Assembly: GCA_022578965.1 (NCBI GenBank)
Contig: MU400573.1
Location: 124,001 to 188,000 of the forward strand
From: Xylaria sp. FL1777
Lineage: Eukaryota; Ascomycota; Sordariomycetes; Xylariales; Xylariaceae
Direction of reading: 5' to 3'
DNA: 64,000 bases
Notes under the pieces: generated by a model
What the model was told of the DNA's origin: nothing
What the model saw: the letters and a program-made list of their open reading frames with translations, nothing else
Database searches by the model: none
Translations under genes and position numbers: made by a program
Shown: positions 45,365 through 57,900 of the stretch, piece after piece
Layout of the letters: every line of letters starts with the position of its first letter
Position numbering within the stretch: the stretch's first letter is position 1

Positions 45365-48300
45365 CCTCGGACCTGCCGTCCGACGGGCAACAGCTTCGCA
45401 CACGGCCCTTCTCTCTGGACGAAGCCCTCCCGTATACGCCTTTCACCTCGGTCTTTCCCTTCGACTCAGGCAAGTGCGATTCCTGCTTTCTGCCGTCGTC
45501 TCCATTCGCAGATGCATGTCTCATTTCACTCCTGCCCTACACGATGCCTACACCTCGTTCTCCCGCTTCTCTTTTCCCCTGCCCACTTCCTGTTGCTCTT
45601 CACGAACACGCATACTTTCCTCCCATCCTCGTATACTCCCGCCGTTCTACGACGGACCGGCCGCTCTGGCGAAGTGCAGGCTGACATTTATCCTGTCTAG
45701 ACATTCTTAGCAATCCCACTATTGGCGTAGGGTCTTTTGCGCCATCCCTTGCTCACCTTGTCCCGAGGGACGATTACGATGCGCTAAACTATGAAGCTGC
45801 GAATTCTACTCCGTCAAAACGTCTCGAAGGTAGTCTGGAATATATGCAGAATCTGCTGAAGCCCGAGAAGATCACGAAATTGTAGGCATCTGTGTCGTGA
45901 CATACGGGATGCAATTCTAATGATGTTATAGTGAATTTAAGACGGCTCCCAAGACTGTCGCGGCTCCCCACAGCTCCGTCAAGAATCTCACCGCCGAGAT
46001 CTCCCCCTTCGCGAAATTAGTATATGACAACACGTCAGTTGTTTTCGGATACCCCTCGCCCGCTACATCTACTAGCTCCCCTGCTAATGGGTCATCGATG
46101 GCGCCCATGACCACGAAGAAATCACCGAATCAGCGTAAGCCTGATGTACCAAAGGTGGTTAAACACAATCCGGCCACCCTTAATACACAGGCAATCGCAC
46201 ACAATAAATCGCGAATTGAAATACATATTCCTAGTCAAAGGCAACGAGAAGCGGCCTCAGCTATGCTCACATCGCAACCCACTAATGCTGTCCCACGGCC
46301 AACAGCACAGTCTCAACCTCAAACTGTTTCGCTCGCCGACCTAATGGTTAGGCCGCAGGTTTCCCCCGTTCCTGTCCCTAGGATAGAACAGGGCCTGGTG
46401 ATAACCCCAGTGCCGGTCATCCCACAAGCACCACAAGTCGCCAAACCACCACCGAACCCGCCTAGTATTCCAAAGGTTGAGACACAAACGACATTTCAGA
46501 GGTCTTCCGTACCACCATCCCAAGATTCGCCTTCGTCGGCTCCTTCTTCACAAAGGCAAGGCGAATTTCGAGTCGAACTGCCAAAGGCAACTTTCAATAG
46601 AGAAGAATTTGCCGTTGTACCAGATTCGCCCGATGCTCCAGCCGATTTATCCAGCAAGATAGATCATGGTACGACTGAAGACCCTTTGACGACGGACCTA
46701 AATCAACGTGAGCGAGCCAATATGCTCTTTTCAGAGCTAAGAAGGTGTCTTCAGGAGATATTCGTCGCCGAGGATCAGCTTTCTAGCCAACAGATCTATT
46801 CATCACCATTCATTTACCTAACAGCAAACCAAGAACTTACCATGACCTCGAGTGCTCACGATAAGGCTCAAAGATTACTCAAGAGGGCTATAGACATTGG
46901 CTGTTTTGGCCAGGTTCCATTCGATAGCCTTATCCGACTTCAAAATCTGAGCGAAGGGTCTCTGAAATTCGTCGATTCCCTTGAATTCAAAATCAACGAA
47001 GATTGGGGTGAAACTGAAGTCAGCTTATGGGTGCAACAGATACCGAACATTGAAAGGGGACTTAAGGCCGCTCGAACCGCCCTAAGGGTTATGTGCGGTG
47101 GCCGTGAAGAGAAACAACTTTATTCCGAAGATCTCATCCAACTCGGTCTTGATGTTTTCAGAAACGTCATGGAAGGCATCATCGTGCCCATTGCTGAAAT
47201 ACGAAGCACAGGCCCTACTGCCGTCTTATTCCGTTGCTTGACCACTCATAAAAAGATGATAATGACATTATTCGCTTCTAGCCAAAAGCTCTTTGCGCTG
47301 ATGTCAGATCTAATCGCAAGCATAGATCTTTCTGAGACTGTTGTCAATACTTTAGAGTTTCTCTCATCTCGTCTGATGTTTGTGGAGAATGCGTACACCG
47401 AAAAGGACTCAGTAGTTGGTGTTTCTAAATTTGACGGGCTGCGCCTGGTGGCTATGCACATGCTCTCACAGATATTCTTAATGAACCCAGCTCAGCGAGA
47501 AGGCATCCTCGGTGAAATTTTGACCTCACTAGAAAAGCTACCTGTGGGTAAACAAAAAGCTAGGCAATTCAAGCTTTCCGGCGGCGGCAGTATCCAGCCT
47601 ATCTCAGCCCTGATCATGCGGTTGATTCAAGCTAGTGCAGGCAAAGTAGACGATAGCAAAGGCGAGTCTCGATCACAAATCATGCAATCAATTCAGGATA
47701 ATGCAGCTCCGGCTTCCTCCCAAACAGCTAAGAGAACTCACTACACCATCCGAACGGAGGACCATGCTGCTATTGAATACGAAGTTGCTATCCAGGAACT
47801 TCAAGCTCTTTCGAGCAGACTGTTTGATGGAGCCTGTCGGTATGCACACTATGTCGTCAATTTCATCGTAAAACGAGCTTTGAAGTCCACGAAGACTGGA
47901 GATACGCCTTATCGAAATCTTCTTGATCTCTTTGTGGAGGATTTTACCACATGCTTGGACTCTCCAGATTGGCCAGCGGCCGAGCTTCTTCTCCGATTAA
48001 CTATGATATTGATGTTCAAGCAGGTTGACGGTGAAAAGAACGCAGCACCAGCGCGAAATATGGCACTCGAGCTATTAGGTGTAATGGCTGCGTCAATCTC
48101 GAAGTTGCGATCTCACGTCCGCAAAACCGCCAGCAGTTTTGAAGGGAGCGACTCTGATGAGCTTGGTAGATGGCTCGCTGACGTCAGCTTGACGGTCCTA
48201 GAGGGAAACAGTTCTTTTGATAAGTCATTGAAATGGGACGGTCCGTATCGCATCGTAGTCGAGTTTCTCCAAGACCGGATGAATGAGGATGAGCATCTCT

Positions 48301-51278
48301 ACAGCGCCATCTCGTACCTTGTGACAGACTGGAGTTCACAAGTTACGACCGGGTATAACTCTGTTCAGGATGATGATTATGAGGATAGGCATGCGGAGTT
48401 CGGCAGAACAGCATATCGTTTACGGAACATGATTGAGGATTCAAGGTGGTTATCGAGAGAATGGAGGTTTAAATCCGTTGCTTCCAACCACGCCAGGCTA
48501 TCATATGCAATCCTATTGCTACGATCAAGCTTCTGTACAGCCTTTAGGAGTATTTTGAATGTGCTAATGGGATCCATGACTACAGACCAAGCGACTGTAC
48601 GCAGCCGAAGTCTCAAGAGCGTCAATCAAGTCCTCGAGACGGATCCGACAATCCTGGACGGGGATAGTGCCTTCATTGACCTTATCCTACAGTGTTCTGG
48701 TGACTCTTCACCACAGGTGCGCGATTCAGCTCTTGGGTTGATTGGAAAGTGCATAAGCATGCGCCCAAGGCTCGAAGAGAGGATGACCCCTACAGTCATC
48801 CAGCGTTTTATTGATTCCGGCGTAGGCGTACGGAAAAGGGCGATGAAACTCGCAAAGGATATTTATCTCGGAAATGAGAATAAAGCTGTCCGAAGTACCA
48901 TTGCTAATGGCCTGCTGCACAGAATGCAGGATCCAGATGAAGGCGTTCGCGAATTGGCAAGACAAATGATTGAAGAAATATGGATATCGCCATTCTACAG
49001 GGAAGATGATTCCGTATCTTTTAAGCAATCACTCACGGACCATGTTGCCCTGATGGTCCAGACTGCAAAACAAGGCAATACAGCACTCATTCTTGACAAG
49101 GTTTTTCAGACAATTTTAGCACCCGAATCCAAGCTGTCTGACGCCAACACTCGAGTTTGCACCAAGCTCGTGGCCAATATGTTTGACCTTGTGGACAACC
49201 CTGAGTCGAATGACCCGTCTGTGCCATCAGGGAAGGATGCCTTACAAGTTTTGATGATCTTCGCGAAGGCAGACCCGAAACTGTTCACGTTTGAGCAGAT
49301 AAGACTTCTCAAACCACACATTGCCAGTGTCGGCAAGAGCGAAGATTTAGCTGTCTCGAGAGCAGTCGTGGTCATATACCGAAGGGTGCTGCCCCAAGTC
49401 TCTAGCGTGCACTCACAGTTCCTTTTGGAAATACGAGCTGAACTAATGCCTGCGACTGCTAAAATCACCAGAACTCTACTAGATGATGTGACGGCCTGTA
49501 TATGGATTATCAGTGGGCTGCTTCATAACACAGAGCCCGTTGCTCGCCTTATCTCTTCGAGTCTTGTCGGTATTCAGAAAATCCGCGGGAGCCTAGCCAA
49601 AGGTCTGGACCAAAAGACGACAAGGCAATTCGATCGTTACTCGCTCATTGTCGGAATGGGCGGCAAACATTGCCAACTTGACAGCCACGTGGACGTTTTT
49701 AAAAGCAAATTCCCGAACTGGAAAGGAGATTCGGTATCTAAACTCACAGTGGACGTGCTTTGTCCCTTTGCCCAGTCCTCACAATCAGTTGATATTAGAA
49801 GACCTGCACTCGATGCTATTGGCCTAATTTGCCAGTCTAATCCGAGAAACTTTGTCACAGAGAATGTCATTGCAGTCTTTGAGCAAGTTTTCAAGGAGCA
49901 AACTGTGATTCTAGAGTCTATGATATTACGCTCTTTCAGGGAGTTTCTCTTTACTGAGGAGCAGAGGTCAAATCAGTCGAATACTGGGGTGGCCAAAGAA
50001 AAGAAGGACTTGAAGGTTATGGGCAGCACAAGCTTTGATGACGTAGCCAGTGCAACGACGCAACGATTTCTCAAGGACATAACGAGAATTTCTTTAGCAA
50101 CACAAGACGATCACGCTTTTCTTGCAGTAGAGATTCTCGCAAGCATTAACCGGCAAGGTCTAGTACATCCCAAAGAGACAGGTGTGACTCTCATCACTCT
50201 AGAGACGTGCCCAGTCACGAGGATATCTGAACTGGCTTATCACGAACACAAGGCACTGCATGAAAAGTATGAAAGTGTACTTGAGCGAGAATATGCCAAG
50301 GCTGTCCAATCAGCCTTCCAGTACCAAAGAGATGTCATTCAAGATTGTCGTGGTGCAACTGAGGCACCTTTCACATCAAAATTACATCTTTTAGTTGAAA
50401 TACTGAAAATCAGCAAATCAAGGAATCGCATCAGGTTTCTTGAAAAGGTCGTCAATCAATTGGAATTTGAGCCCTCCACACTTGACACAAGCCAACAATT
50501 ACCATCACATGTGGCGTACTCTCGATTTCTGCTTGAAAATTTTGCGTTCTTCGAGTATGTCAGTGTTGGCGATCTTCAGGCAGTTGTTTCCGCTCTGGAG
50601 AAGCTAGTGACGGGAACAGGCGCTGGTATTGCCCAAATAATGGAATCCGAGATCTTCCAAGTGCGCATGGATCAAGATAAGGATACCCAACAACCCGGAG
50701 AAGGCGAGCCGTCATCGGTATCTTTACCGATTCCAGATTGTATCAATGCGCAGCGACTTCGCCAATTAACAGCCTGTTCGATGATTATTTCGGCTGTCTG
50801 GGAGGTTCGTACTTTCCTTCGCCGATTGTACAGCCTCAACTCTAGCCGTCGTGAAGTAAAAGTAAAGGGGCCACCCAAAGACCTTACAAAAGCCCCTGTG
50901 AAGGTTCAAGGCGTCACGGGCGACAAGTTTTGGGAGGATATAGCTTTTATCATGACTGGACTTGATACGCCAGAACGTATGATGCAGCAATGCAGAAGCT
51001 TTGTTGACCTCTTGAATGTTGATAGCGAGGTCAAAGTCGGAGAAGAGGAAGAGGAGGAAGATCTCGACGGTGAAGGCGAACCGCAGACTCCTGATGCTGA
51101 TGACGACCATGATGAAGCTACACCCGATGCCCGTGGTCGCAAGAGAAAAGCAGCCAACACTCCCAGTGGCCGAAAAAAGCGGGCACGAAGCAGCTCTCGA
51201 CCACGGGGTCGGGGTCGGCCTAGGAAGTCCCATGTTACAGGAGCCGTCGGAGGCAGTATGGAAGATGATGATTTCTAA
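45286..51278 (+). CDS. SCC2: Cohesin loader Scc2/Mis4/NIPBL
   Basis: Three exons, 45286-45469, 45701-45881 and 45932-51278, give 1903 aa. With Scc4/MAU2 it loads cohesin onto chromosomes. The N-terminus has a 10-Gln run (45334-45363) and the block ALPYTPFTSVFPFDS, then a disordered Pro/Ser-rich part (to about residue 320). The long HEAT-repeat solenoid includes RTEDHAAIEYEVAIQELQAL, DSSPQVRDSALGLIGKCI, GVGVRKRAMKLAKDIYLG and DPDEGVRELARQMIEEIW, followed by the Nipped-B C-terminal region (DIRRPALDAIGLICQSNPRN). It ends in an acidic and then basic RGRGRPRKS tail. Intron 1 (45470-45700) starts with GCAAGT, a GC-AG intron that is needed to give DSDILSNPTIG. Intron 2 is 50 nt. An extension to 45253 would start with GTG, so ATG 45286 is used. 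Confidence 0.93.
45334..45363 (+). repeat. (CAG)10 tract in SCC2 exon 1
   Basis: Ten uninterrupted CAG codons encode polyglutamine near the N-terminus. It is a likely length-polymorphic site. Confidence 0.95.
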
Positions 51279-52317
51279 GCTTGATTTCTCTGCATGGAAT
51301 CAATTCGGTGCGATACCTTTTCGTTGAGCGTGCTCATGGGAGTCTATAGATGTATGAGATGGGTCAGTATACAGGAGTTCAAGGGAAGTGCAGTGGCATA
51401 AAAAGATGGTGCACCTAATGGCGTTCAAAAGGTTTGGGGTAGTGTGTGTGCCTAGGTTTGGGCATCTTCACTCCAAATTCTGGAGTTGAGTTGGCACAGC
51501 CAACAATTGGGGTCTGTTAAATCTTGCTATCTGTTGCTTTTCAAATTCGGATGATACCTTTTCACAGTTTGCTTTAGATAATGCGAGATACAATACATTG
51601 GGCATGGTAGGTAATGGGATTGATATCTTGCTGTATACAGCCATATTGCTCTTATGCTGATAGTACAATAACTATTCTTGCATCACAGACAACCCCTCCG
51701 ATCTTTGCAAAAATCATTTAACTAGTGATCTATCCTGCCCACATTTACCCTTCCACTCTAGAACATAAATATGCCGAAGAAACAAGAGATAGACATAGTC
51801 AAGGCCGTTTTATCGTTTTAACAATTAATATTAAGGTTGCTTTGGCACGGGTCTATGCACTCCGTAACGTGACTGATAATGAGATCCCAGAACATCGTCG
51901 CTAGGAGAGGCAGAATGCATCAGTCCGCATTGGCCTGGCCAGTCTACTACTATATCTCACGCGTAGTAGCACCACTCTCACAAAGTCTAGATAGGTTTCC
52001 CCCTATTACAAGAAACGCCGTGGCCTGCCAAGTCTATCTATTATCCGTAGCGTCCATCCAACATTCATTCATGATACAGAAAGAAAGAAAAGGGGAAGTC
52101 GCCTGTCTGTCCTTCCTAGATATAGGGAAACGCAGATCCAAATGCCCTTGTGTGCGTATGTATGTGTGTGTATGCGTGTGTGCGTGTGTGCGTATACATG
52201 TTATGCGTTTGCGTGACAAAACGAAGCAGAGGCCAGACAGGATCATGTTAATGGTATGTATGTCTATACCATGATAACATATGCACTAGGCAGATGTCAC
52301 GCATTTTCCGCCGCAAG
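51279..52317. other. Intergenic, 3' of convergent genes
   Basis: It holds a degenerate GT/GTAT microsatellite at about 52152-52198. No gene is seen. Confidence 0.5.
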
Positions 52318-54782
52318 CTACGTGCTGCTCTGATGATCTCCGCTACCGCTGTTGGTGTTGGTGGGGTTGGTGGTTTCGCCACTGTGAGCATTCTCACTAT
52401 CTTCAGCGTCATTGGTGTCGTTGTTGTTGTCATCGGAGTCGAAGTCGGAACCGCCCAGATCACTTAGGTTCTCATGTTCTGAGCCATCAGACATCCAATC
52501 GAAATCTCCATCTATATCAAAATGCGTCTGTGTGGTCGGCGTGGCCGTGTCTTCTTCTGCATTAGAGGTAGTTGTCGGAGGCTGAACAGGGGTGAGCGAG
52601 AGTCCTGCAGTAGTAATGGCCAACGTGGCATCCTCAGCGCCTTGGTGACTAGGCCCAATTGTCTGGGAGCGAGCGGCTTGGACAGAGTACCCCTCGGTCA
52701 TGGTGACCGTGCCGGTGCCCGTATATATCGTGGTGGCGTCATCATCTATAGAGGTTGCATCGTCAGGGATTGTCTCCCCGGTGTAGAATCCAGGGCCAGG
52801 CCCAATAGGAACGCCACGCTCCGCATCGGGAATCTCGGACTGGTAAACGCCGCCGGTGCCGTCATCTAATCCACCGGCCCAGAGCGGGAGGAACTTGAAT
52901 TCGTCGTCCGAGAGGCCGAAGACCAAGGGGCCTGTCCGTTCAATGTTTACGTCGAGCTTACGTGGATCCCATGTGTTTCTGAGGTTGCTGACCGCAGAGG
53001 CAAACTCCATGCTGAAAACCAGTCTGTTTAACCGGTAGTCGTCAATCGAAGCAAGGCGCGTACAAGAATATTCGCTGAACATTCTCCAGAAGTACGTCGT
53101 GAGAATACGTTGAGCTGGTTGGAGAGTCAAGTAAATGTACCTCGTCGAAACTCGCTCAGCCACTGACACATACCGAGCCCGGTTCCTGTCATGGTCTTCC
53201 ATCATCCCATTGTGGCCAGCAATGTCTTTGACCGCGGTTGCATCCAACACAACCTGGTGAATCCAGTCACGGAGATCCTTGCATAGATCAGGGTCATCTT
53301 TCGGCCATTGGTTAATTCCAAGGTACGTATTCACATCGTCAGACATAAGTTGATCCCACACGTCCTCTGCCCTTTGTCTTAGTTTCTGTGCGGCATGCTG
53401 AATACAGGTCTCCTGTTCATCGGTCACACTTCCACGAGGGCGTCCGAATAGAGAACACTGTTGCTTGTTGTTGATCACTATGCTCGCTGGAGTCAGTAAT
53501 TACTCTTTTGGGTGAATATTATGCCCCTGATGCATGCTCCCGAGACATGTTGGGAGTCCTCAGGTTACTAGAAAGCGAAAGAAATGACTCCAGTGTGCAC
53601 ATACTCCGGGCTTCCGCTCCGCTAGTCATCTCAATGACTCTCTCGACTACCAGAACCTGGAAGGCTACACGAGCAATGTCCGACAGTTCTAACATCCACT
53701 ATAGTTACTATGGTCAATATGGTTTCTTTGGTATACATAAGTTGAAAGAGGAGAACGAGGTTGTGAATAAGTAATGAGCAACAACTTACAGCTATCTTTA
53801 AAGCATCTTCAGCATTGATGTCTATGAAATTGTGATTTGGCTCCGCCATGAACCAGGTGAGGACAGGATCCTTCTGTTAATTGGCCATCAGTCTCGTTCC
53901 CTATTGTATGTTTCACTTGCGTATGCAGCTTGTGGCGTGGGATGATACGTACCACAACCTCCACGCAGTCAAACTGTTTGGCGATCACGGCCATGGTGGC
54001 TAAGCGTGGAGCAGAGTTCAGAATAAGGTCTCCATGGCGGATCGCCATGAGCAGGCGAAGAATAGCAGCTCGATGACGAATTGGACAGTAGTCAAGGATC
54101 TTTCTTAACTTTGGATATTCCAGCTGGCCAATATCTATCGGGTCTCCCATGATGCGTACCTTCTCCCAGACTTTATCCTCCGAAATGATTTCTGCACAGT
54201 GATGAGGGCAATTATCGTCATGTCCATATACAAGGTATTTCGAGACGTTCGAAAAGTAATGAGACTTCCACCAGTCTATGACTCCATTAGACAGCGACAA
54301 TTGGGCGACTTCTGAGGCTGATTCGTCCCCTTCAATCTGTGGCGTCAGGTCCAGGACATATTTATACTGTTTGTAATAGTCGTTGAGATGACGTCTTGTC
54401 TGCGCCTGGGCCTTCGGAGAAAGCCGTTCTGCGAACACGGACGAGCCAGTCGCGAGCAGCTGCTCAGACTCCATCAAGAATGCCTTTGTGTCCCACTACG
54501 AGTAGAATCATTAACTTGCCAAGCTATTCCAAATAAGAGCGATAGAATGAAGGGAGAAGACTAAGAGATAATCACCTTGCATCCGGTGCAGTCGACAAAG
54601 TCTCCGGGCGGGAACCTGACAATGACCAGTGTATCTCCAGATGTATTTGTGACGCTAAGACGTTGGAGACGCTCATCGTCCTCTTCCTCCCGGGTGTAGG
54701 CTGGAGTTTCGCTCACAATAACCGGAAGTTTTTGTTGCAGTCTGCTGATTGCGATATCCAGGGGGCTTTCTTCGTCCGCCAT
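52318..54782 (-). CDS. BTB/POZ-like domain protein with acidic tail
   Basis: I infer five exons, 54782-54576, 54495-53953, 53873-53790, 53698-53605 and 53477-52318, giving 695 aa. Near residues 45-100 there is a BTB-like start (SGDTLVIVRFPPGDF, then WDTKAFLMESEQLLATGSSVF), with the typical strand followed by a helix that ends in S-x-V-F. Downstream are helical blocks, including a BACK-like stretch (LKIAWMLELSDIARVAFQVLVVERVIE), made continuous only by the proposed splicing. The C-terminal 170 residues are low-complexity, Thr/Ser/Asp/Asn-rich and acidic. BTB proteins mediate dimerisation or act as cullin-3 adaptors; many fungal members are orphan. The exon phases agree, but the family call rests on a weak N-terminal match, so function is open. 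Confidence 0.6.
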
Positions 54783-57524
54783 GGTTGCGAGCAGTACGGG
54801 GGTAATGAGGGGAAAATGAACCGAGTAAGTGCATGTATCGGGAGAAAGTGGAATGAATTGATCAATAAGTAAGTGGATGTGTGAGTAGGTGAATGATCTG
54901 TTCTATTTAAAGCCTTGTCCTAAAAGAGAAGGGAGAAGGGTGAACTAGAACGCTCGTTACTAGAGTTGCCTCCCCCGCGGTTGTTCCAATTGAAGAGGAG
55001 TAAGACAGACAGGAGAAAGAAGGGTAGCAGGTAGAGCAGGTAGAGCACTCCTAGGCAATCAGCCGACTTTATCCTGTTGGCATTCACTGAGGTTATTGGT
55101 CCTCTACCTAGGTAGGCAAACGGCGGTGTTACATGCAGTGGAAGCCTGGTGAATGGTGGCAGGTCTTTTGGCCCCCAGCACGACAGAGTCCGAATCGGGT
55201 ATCAAGAATGTGGATTATGAAAGGATCAGCAGTACATGTGCCTAGGCATTCATTTTTAGTCGTTACCTTCTGCACAAGTAGGAACCAGAGTATACGCAGT
55301 AGGCAGATAAGTACCTAGGTACCTAGGTGGCAACGATTTGCTGCTGCTGTAGGAATATACCGCTGATAGCGTGCTTTCAACACAACCACAACATCAGATT
55401 TGTTTCGCACAAAATCTACACAGCCTAGCTAAGCTTTTGAAAGGGAGGCCTAATATATTCAGCGTATGTGACATCTGCAAGGCAACACCGAACCGGCCAG
55501 TGTCGGGTAAATGTGGTGTCCCCCACTAGGTAGGTACATGTAGATACCTAGCCTATGTACCTAGCCCAAGAACACGACATATATTAATATCCTTCCAAGT
55601 TGCATCTTTCAGCCCTATATGTGGGGTTGCAACCTTCCGTTTGTTGAATTTGTCTCTCGAGCTAATCCATGTATACCACTTCAATATTTGTTACTACCGG
55701 CCAAATACAAATGGGAAAGGAAGAAAACATAAAGAAAAAAAAACAGAAGAAAAGGAGAAGAAGCAGTTTTGAACAGAGCGTTGTAAATAGGATAATGCAG
55801 ATGTAGCTTGTGCAGAGCCTACTGATACTTTCCACCAATACTACCGTACCTAGGTACCTAGACAATTTGGATAAGGCATACTAATTACCCATAGGAGACA
55901 ATTTGTTTTCTTACATAAGACATTTATTACCATTGTTTGGCTTAAGTATTAAGGACCTGGTTTAATAGTGCACAGGTATTCTTCTCTTACGCATAAGCAA
56001 CCCCGGCAGAACCCCGGCAAGAGGAAGTACGTAAGTAGTGAGTCGCTAAGCTCTATCACTTCAACCACCTATAATAATAGTATGGCCAAATAAATTCAAA
56101 ATTCTCATAATTCGAATCCCATCCATTAAATTCAAGTTTTAGAAGTGTAATGTGTTTCTTTTTTTATTTTTAAGAATTTACTTAGCAGTCCTGCGCAGTA
56201 TACGATACGCAGTAGGTGATTAACCGCTTCTACCCTAGCTGGCTTTCAATAGTGCTTCCCCGGATCCTGTAGCGCATTTGAAGTGGTCAGTGCTTGCTCT
56301 AGTACCCCCGCTATGGTCTCCATCCAACCAACTTCTGCGGGGCATTACCTTGGCTACAGATAACTACCTACCTAGGTACGTACAGCGAGTGTTAGGCATC
56401 TACTGTACCTAAACCGACCGACCTAGGTACCTTAGGGCGCCAGGCCGGTGTATGAAAAGCCTGTACTGAAGGCTCATAGGCTGTAATATGTAGTGGCGTC
56501 AATAGGCAGACACTAGGGGTTAAATTAGCCAATTATAGGAGGGCGTATTACATAAGCAGCTGTTTAATCGGTGGTATACTAACATGTCTAATAGCTAGAA
56601 AATGGTAGTTTGTTCAACAGATTTTTTAAAAAAAGAAAAACTATAATGCTTTTTTTAAAAAAAATAATATTAAAAATTTAATTTTTAATAAATAATATTA
56701 TTTTTTATTTTTAATAATTTTAAAATAAAATTAATAAAAATAAAAAAAATATTTTATATAAAAATTTGTTTATTTTAATAGTATTTTTTAATAAATATTT
56801 ATTTTATTATTATTATAATAGCTAGTAGTAAATTTTCTATGTAAACAGGCAGACACAAAGATTTAAACTTAAAAAATCAGCTTATTTCTTTATCCCCTTG
56901 TTCACTTTGATTTTCCTACAGGGGGGTGGCGCCCTAAGGTACTGTTCTAGTCTACCTAGGTAGGCCATCGCCCGGCATCGAGGTCGCGTGCCCCTTCACC
57001 CCCTTCACCCCCTTCACTCGGCTTCGGCGGTGTGATGCTACCCTACCTCCATTCTAGATAGTGGCGATCACTCGTGCCCCTTAGCTCCTTAGCGCATACT
57101 GTTATGCGTATGTGACAAGAGAATCGGACAGAAGGGGATCAGTTAGTCTAGGTATGTTTGGATTCCCGATCCAAAGCTGAACACCTATTCTCGTGTTTCC
57201 CGGTATATCTTCTTCGCCCTCCCCATCCTTGCAACATCACCTGATCTGATCTGATCTCGTTCAAGAAGCCAATCTTAGCTATAACTAGTCTATTTGATCG
57301 AACCTTCCTGCCTGTGCTATTACGTATCTTGTTTATCCTTTTACCTATATCTACCACCTAGTATCGTTCGAACCCAGCGAACAGTTCTCAGATTGGATCA
57401 AGATCGAATGATTGGGTTATTTGTTCCCGATAACAACGCCACCACGAATCAGGAGCCCTTGATTTCAATCACAACGGACGAGAAAAGGTGTATTAGCCTA
57501 TCATAGTATTACGAGATACACAAG
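54783..57524. other. Gene-poor interval rich in CCTAGG repeats and an AT island
   Basis: No coding sequence is supported. ACCTAGGT-type palindromes cluster here (about 55108, 55312-55327, 55528-55562, 55848-55860, 56370-56380, 56421-56432, 56953-56963). A nearly pure A/T stretch lies at 56615-56821. A CCCCTTCA-type repeat is at about 56990-57018. Confidence 0.6.
56615..56821. other. Extreme A/T island
   Basis: About 200 bases are almost entirely A and T, with long T and A runs and TAATATT-type motifs. It has no coding content. It may be a heavily mutated repeat, a mitochondrial insertion or a replication-associated element; the sequence alone does not decide. Confidence 0.85.
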
Positions 57525-57900
57525 ATGAATCCTACTCGAGCCTCCGGATTGCCTAGCAACGGCCGCATGCTGTGAGAAGCTTTCCATGTCTAGCTATCCC
57601 GATACCAATCAATCAGGACAAGTGTTTCCCGGATCGTTGCCCTCTGTCACCATGTGATTTTTAAAGAAAAAAAGACAATCGGGGAATAGAAGGAAAGGAA
57701 GCAAGATACGAGCAACTGAAACTAACGAAACCCCCAGTCGCCAGCGTCCTCTCCTCCTAGCCAGCGTCCTAACAACGGGCCTCATCGTTGCCGGCATCCA
57801 ATACCAGCGAATGGCAATCGCGCGGAACGAGCGAGCCCAACGCAACGGCCAAGAGCCCAATTTCTACGTCAGCGTGGACCGAAGCGGCGGGGGGATCTGA
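57525..57900 (+). CDS. Small single-pass membrane protein (69 aa)
   Basis: Two short exons, 57525-57571 and 57738-57900, give 69 aa. The N-terminus is polar and basic (MNPTRASGLPSNGRMLRQR), then one hydrophobic helix (PLLLASVLTTGLIVAGI, about 20-36), a charged helix (QYQRMAIARNERAQRNGQE), and the end NFYVSVDRSGGGI. The GTGAGA donor at 57572 and ACTAAC..CCCCCAG acceptor at 57735-57737 join CT|T in phase. The exon 2 base composition is much more GC-rich than its flanks, and its third-position pattern looks coding. I believe similar small proteins with a VSVDRSGGG-type end occur in other ascomycetes, but I cannot verify it. The basic N-terminus plus helix would suit an inner-mitochondrial or ER tail location. 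Function is unknown. Confidence 0.65.

Noticed and set aside
45261..45710. Poly-Ala and poly-Ser frames over the CAG repeat
   Set aside because: Alternative frames of the same repeat; only the Gln frame splices into SCC2.
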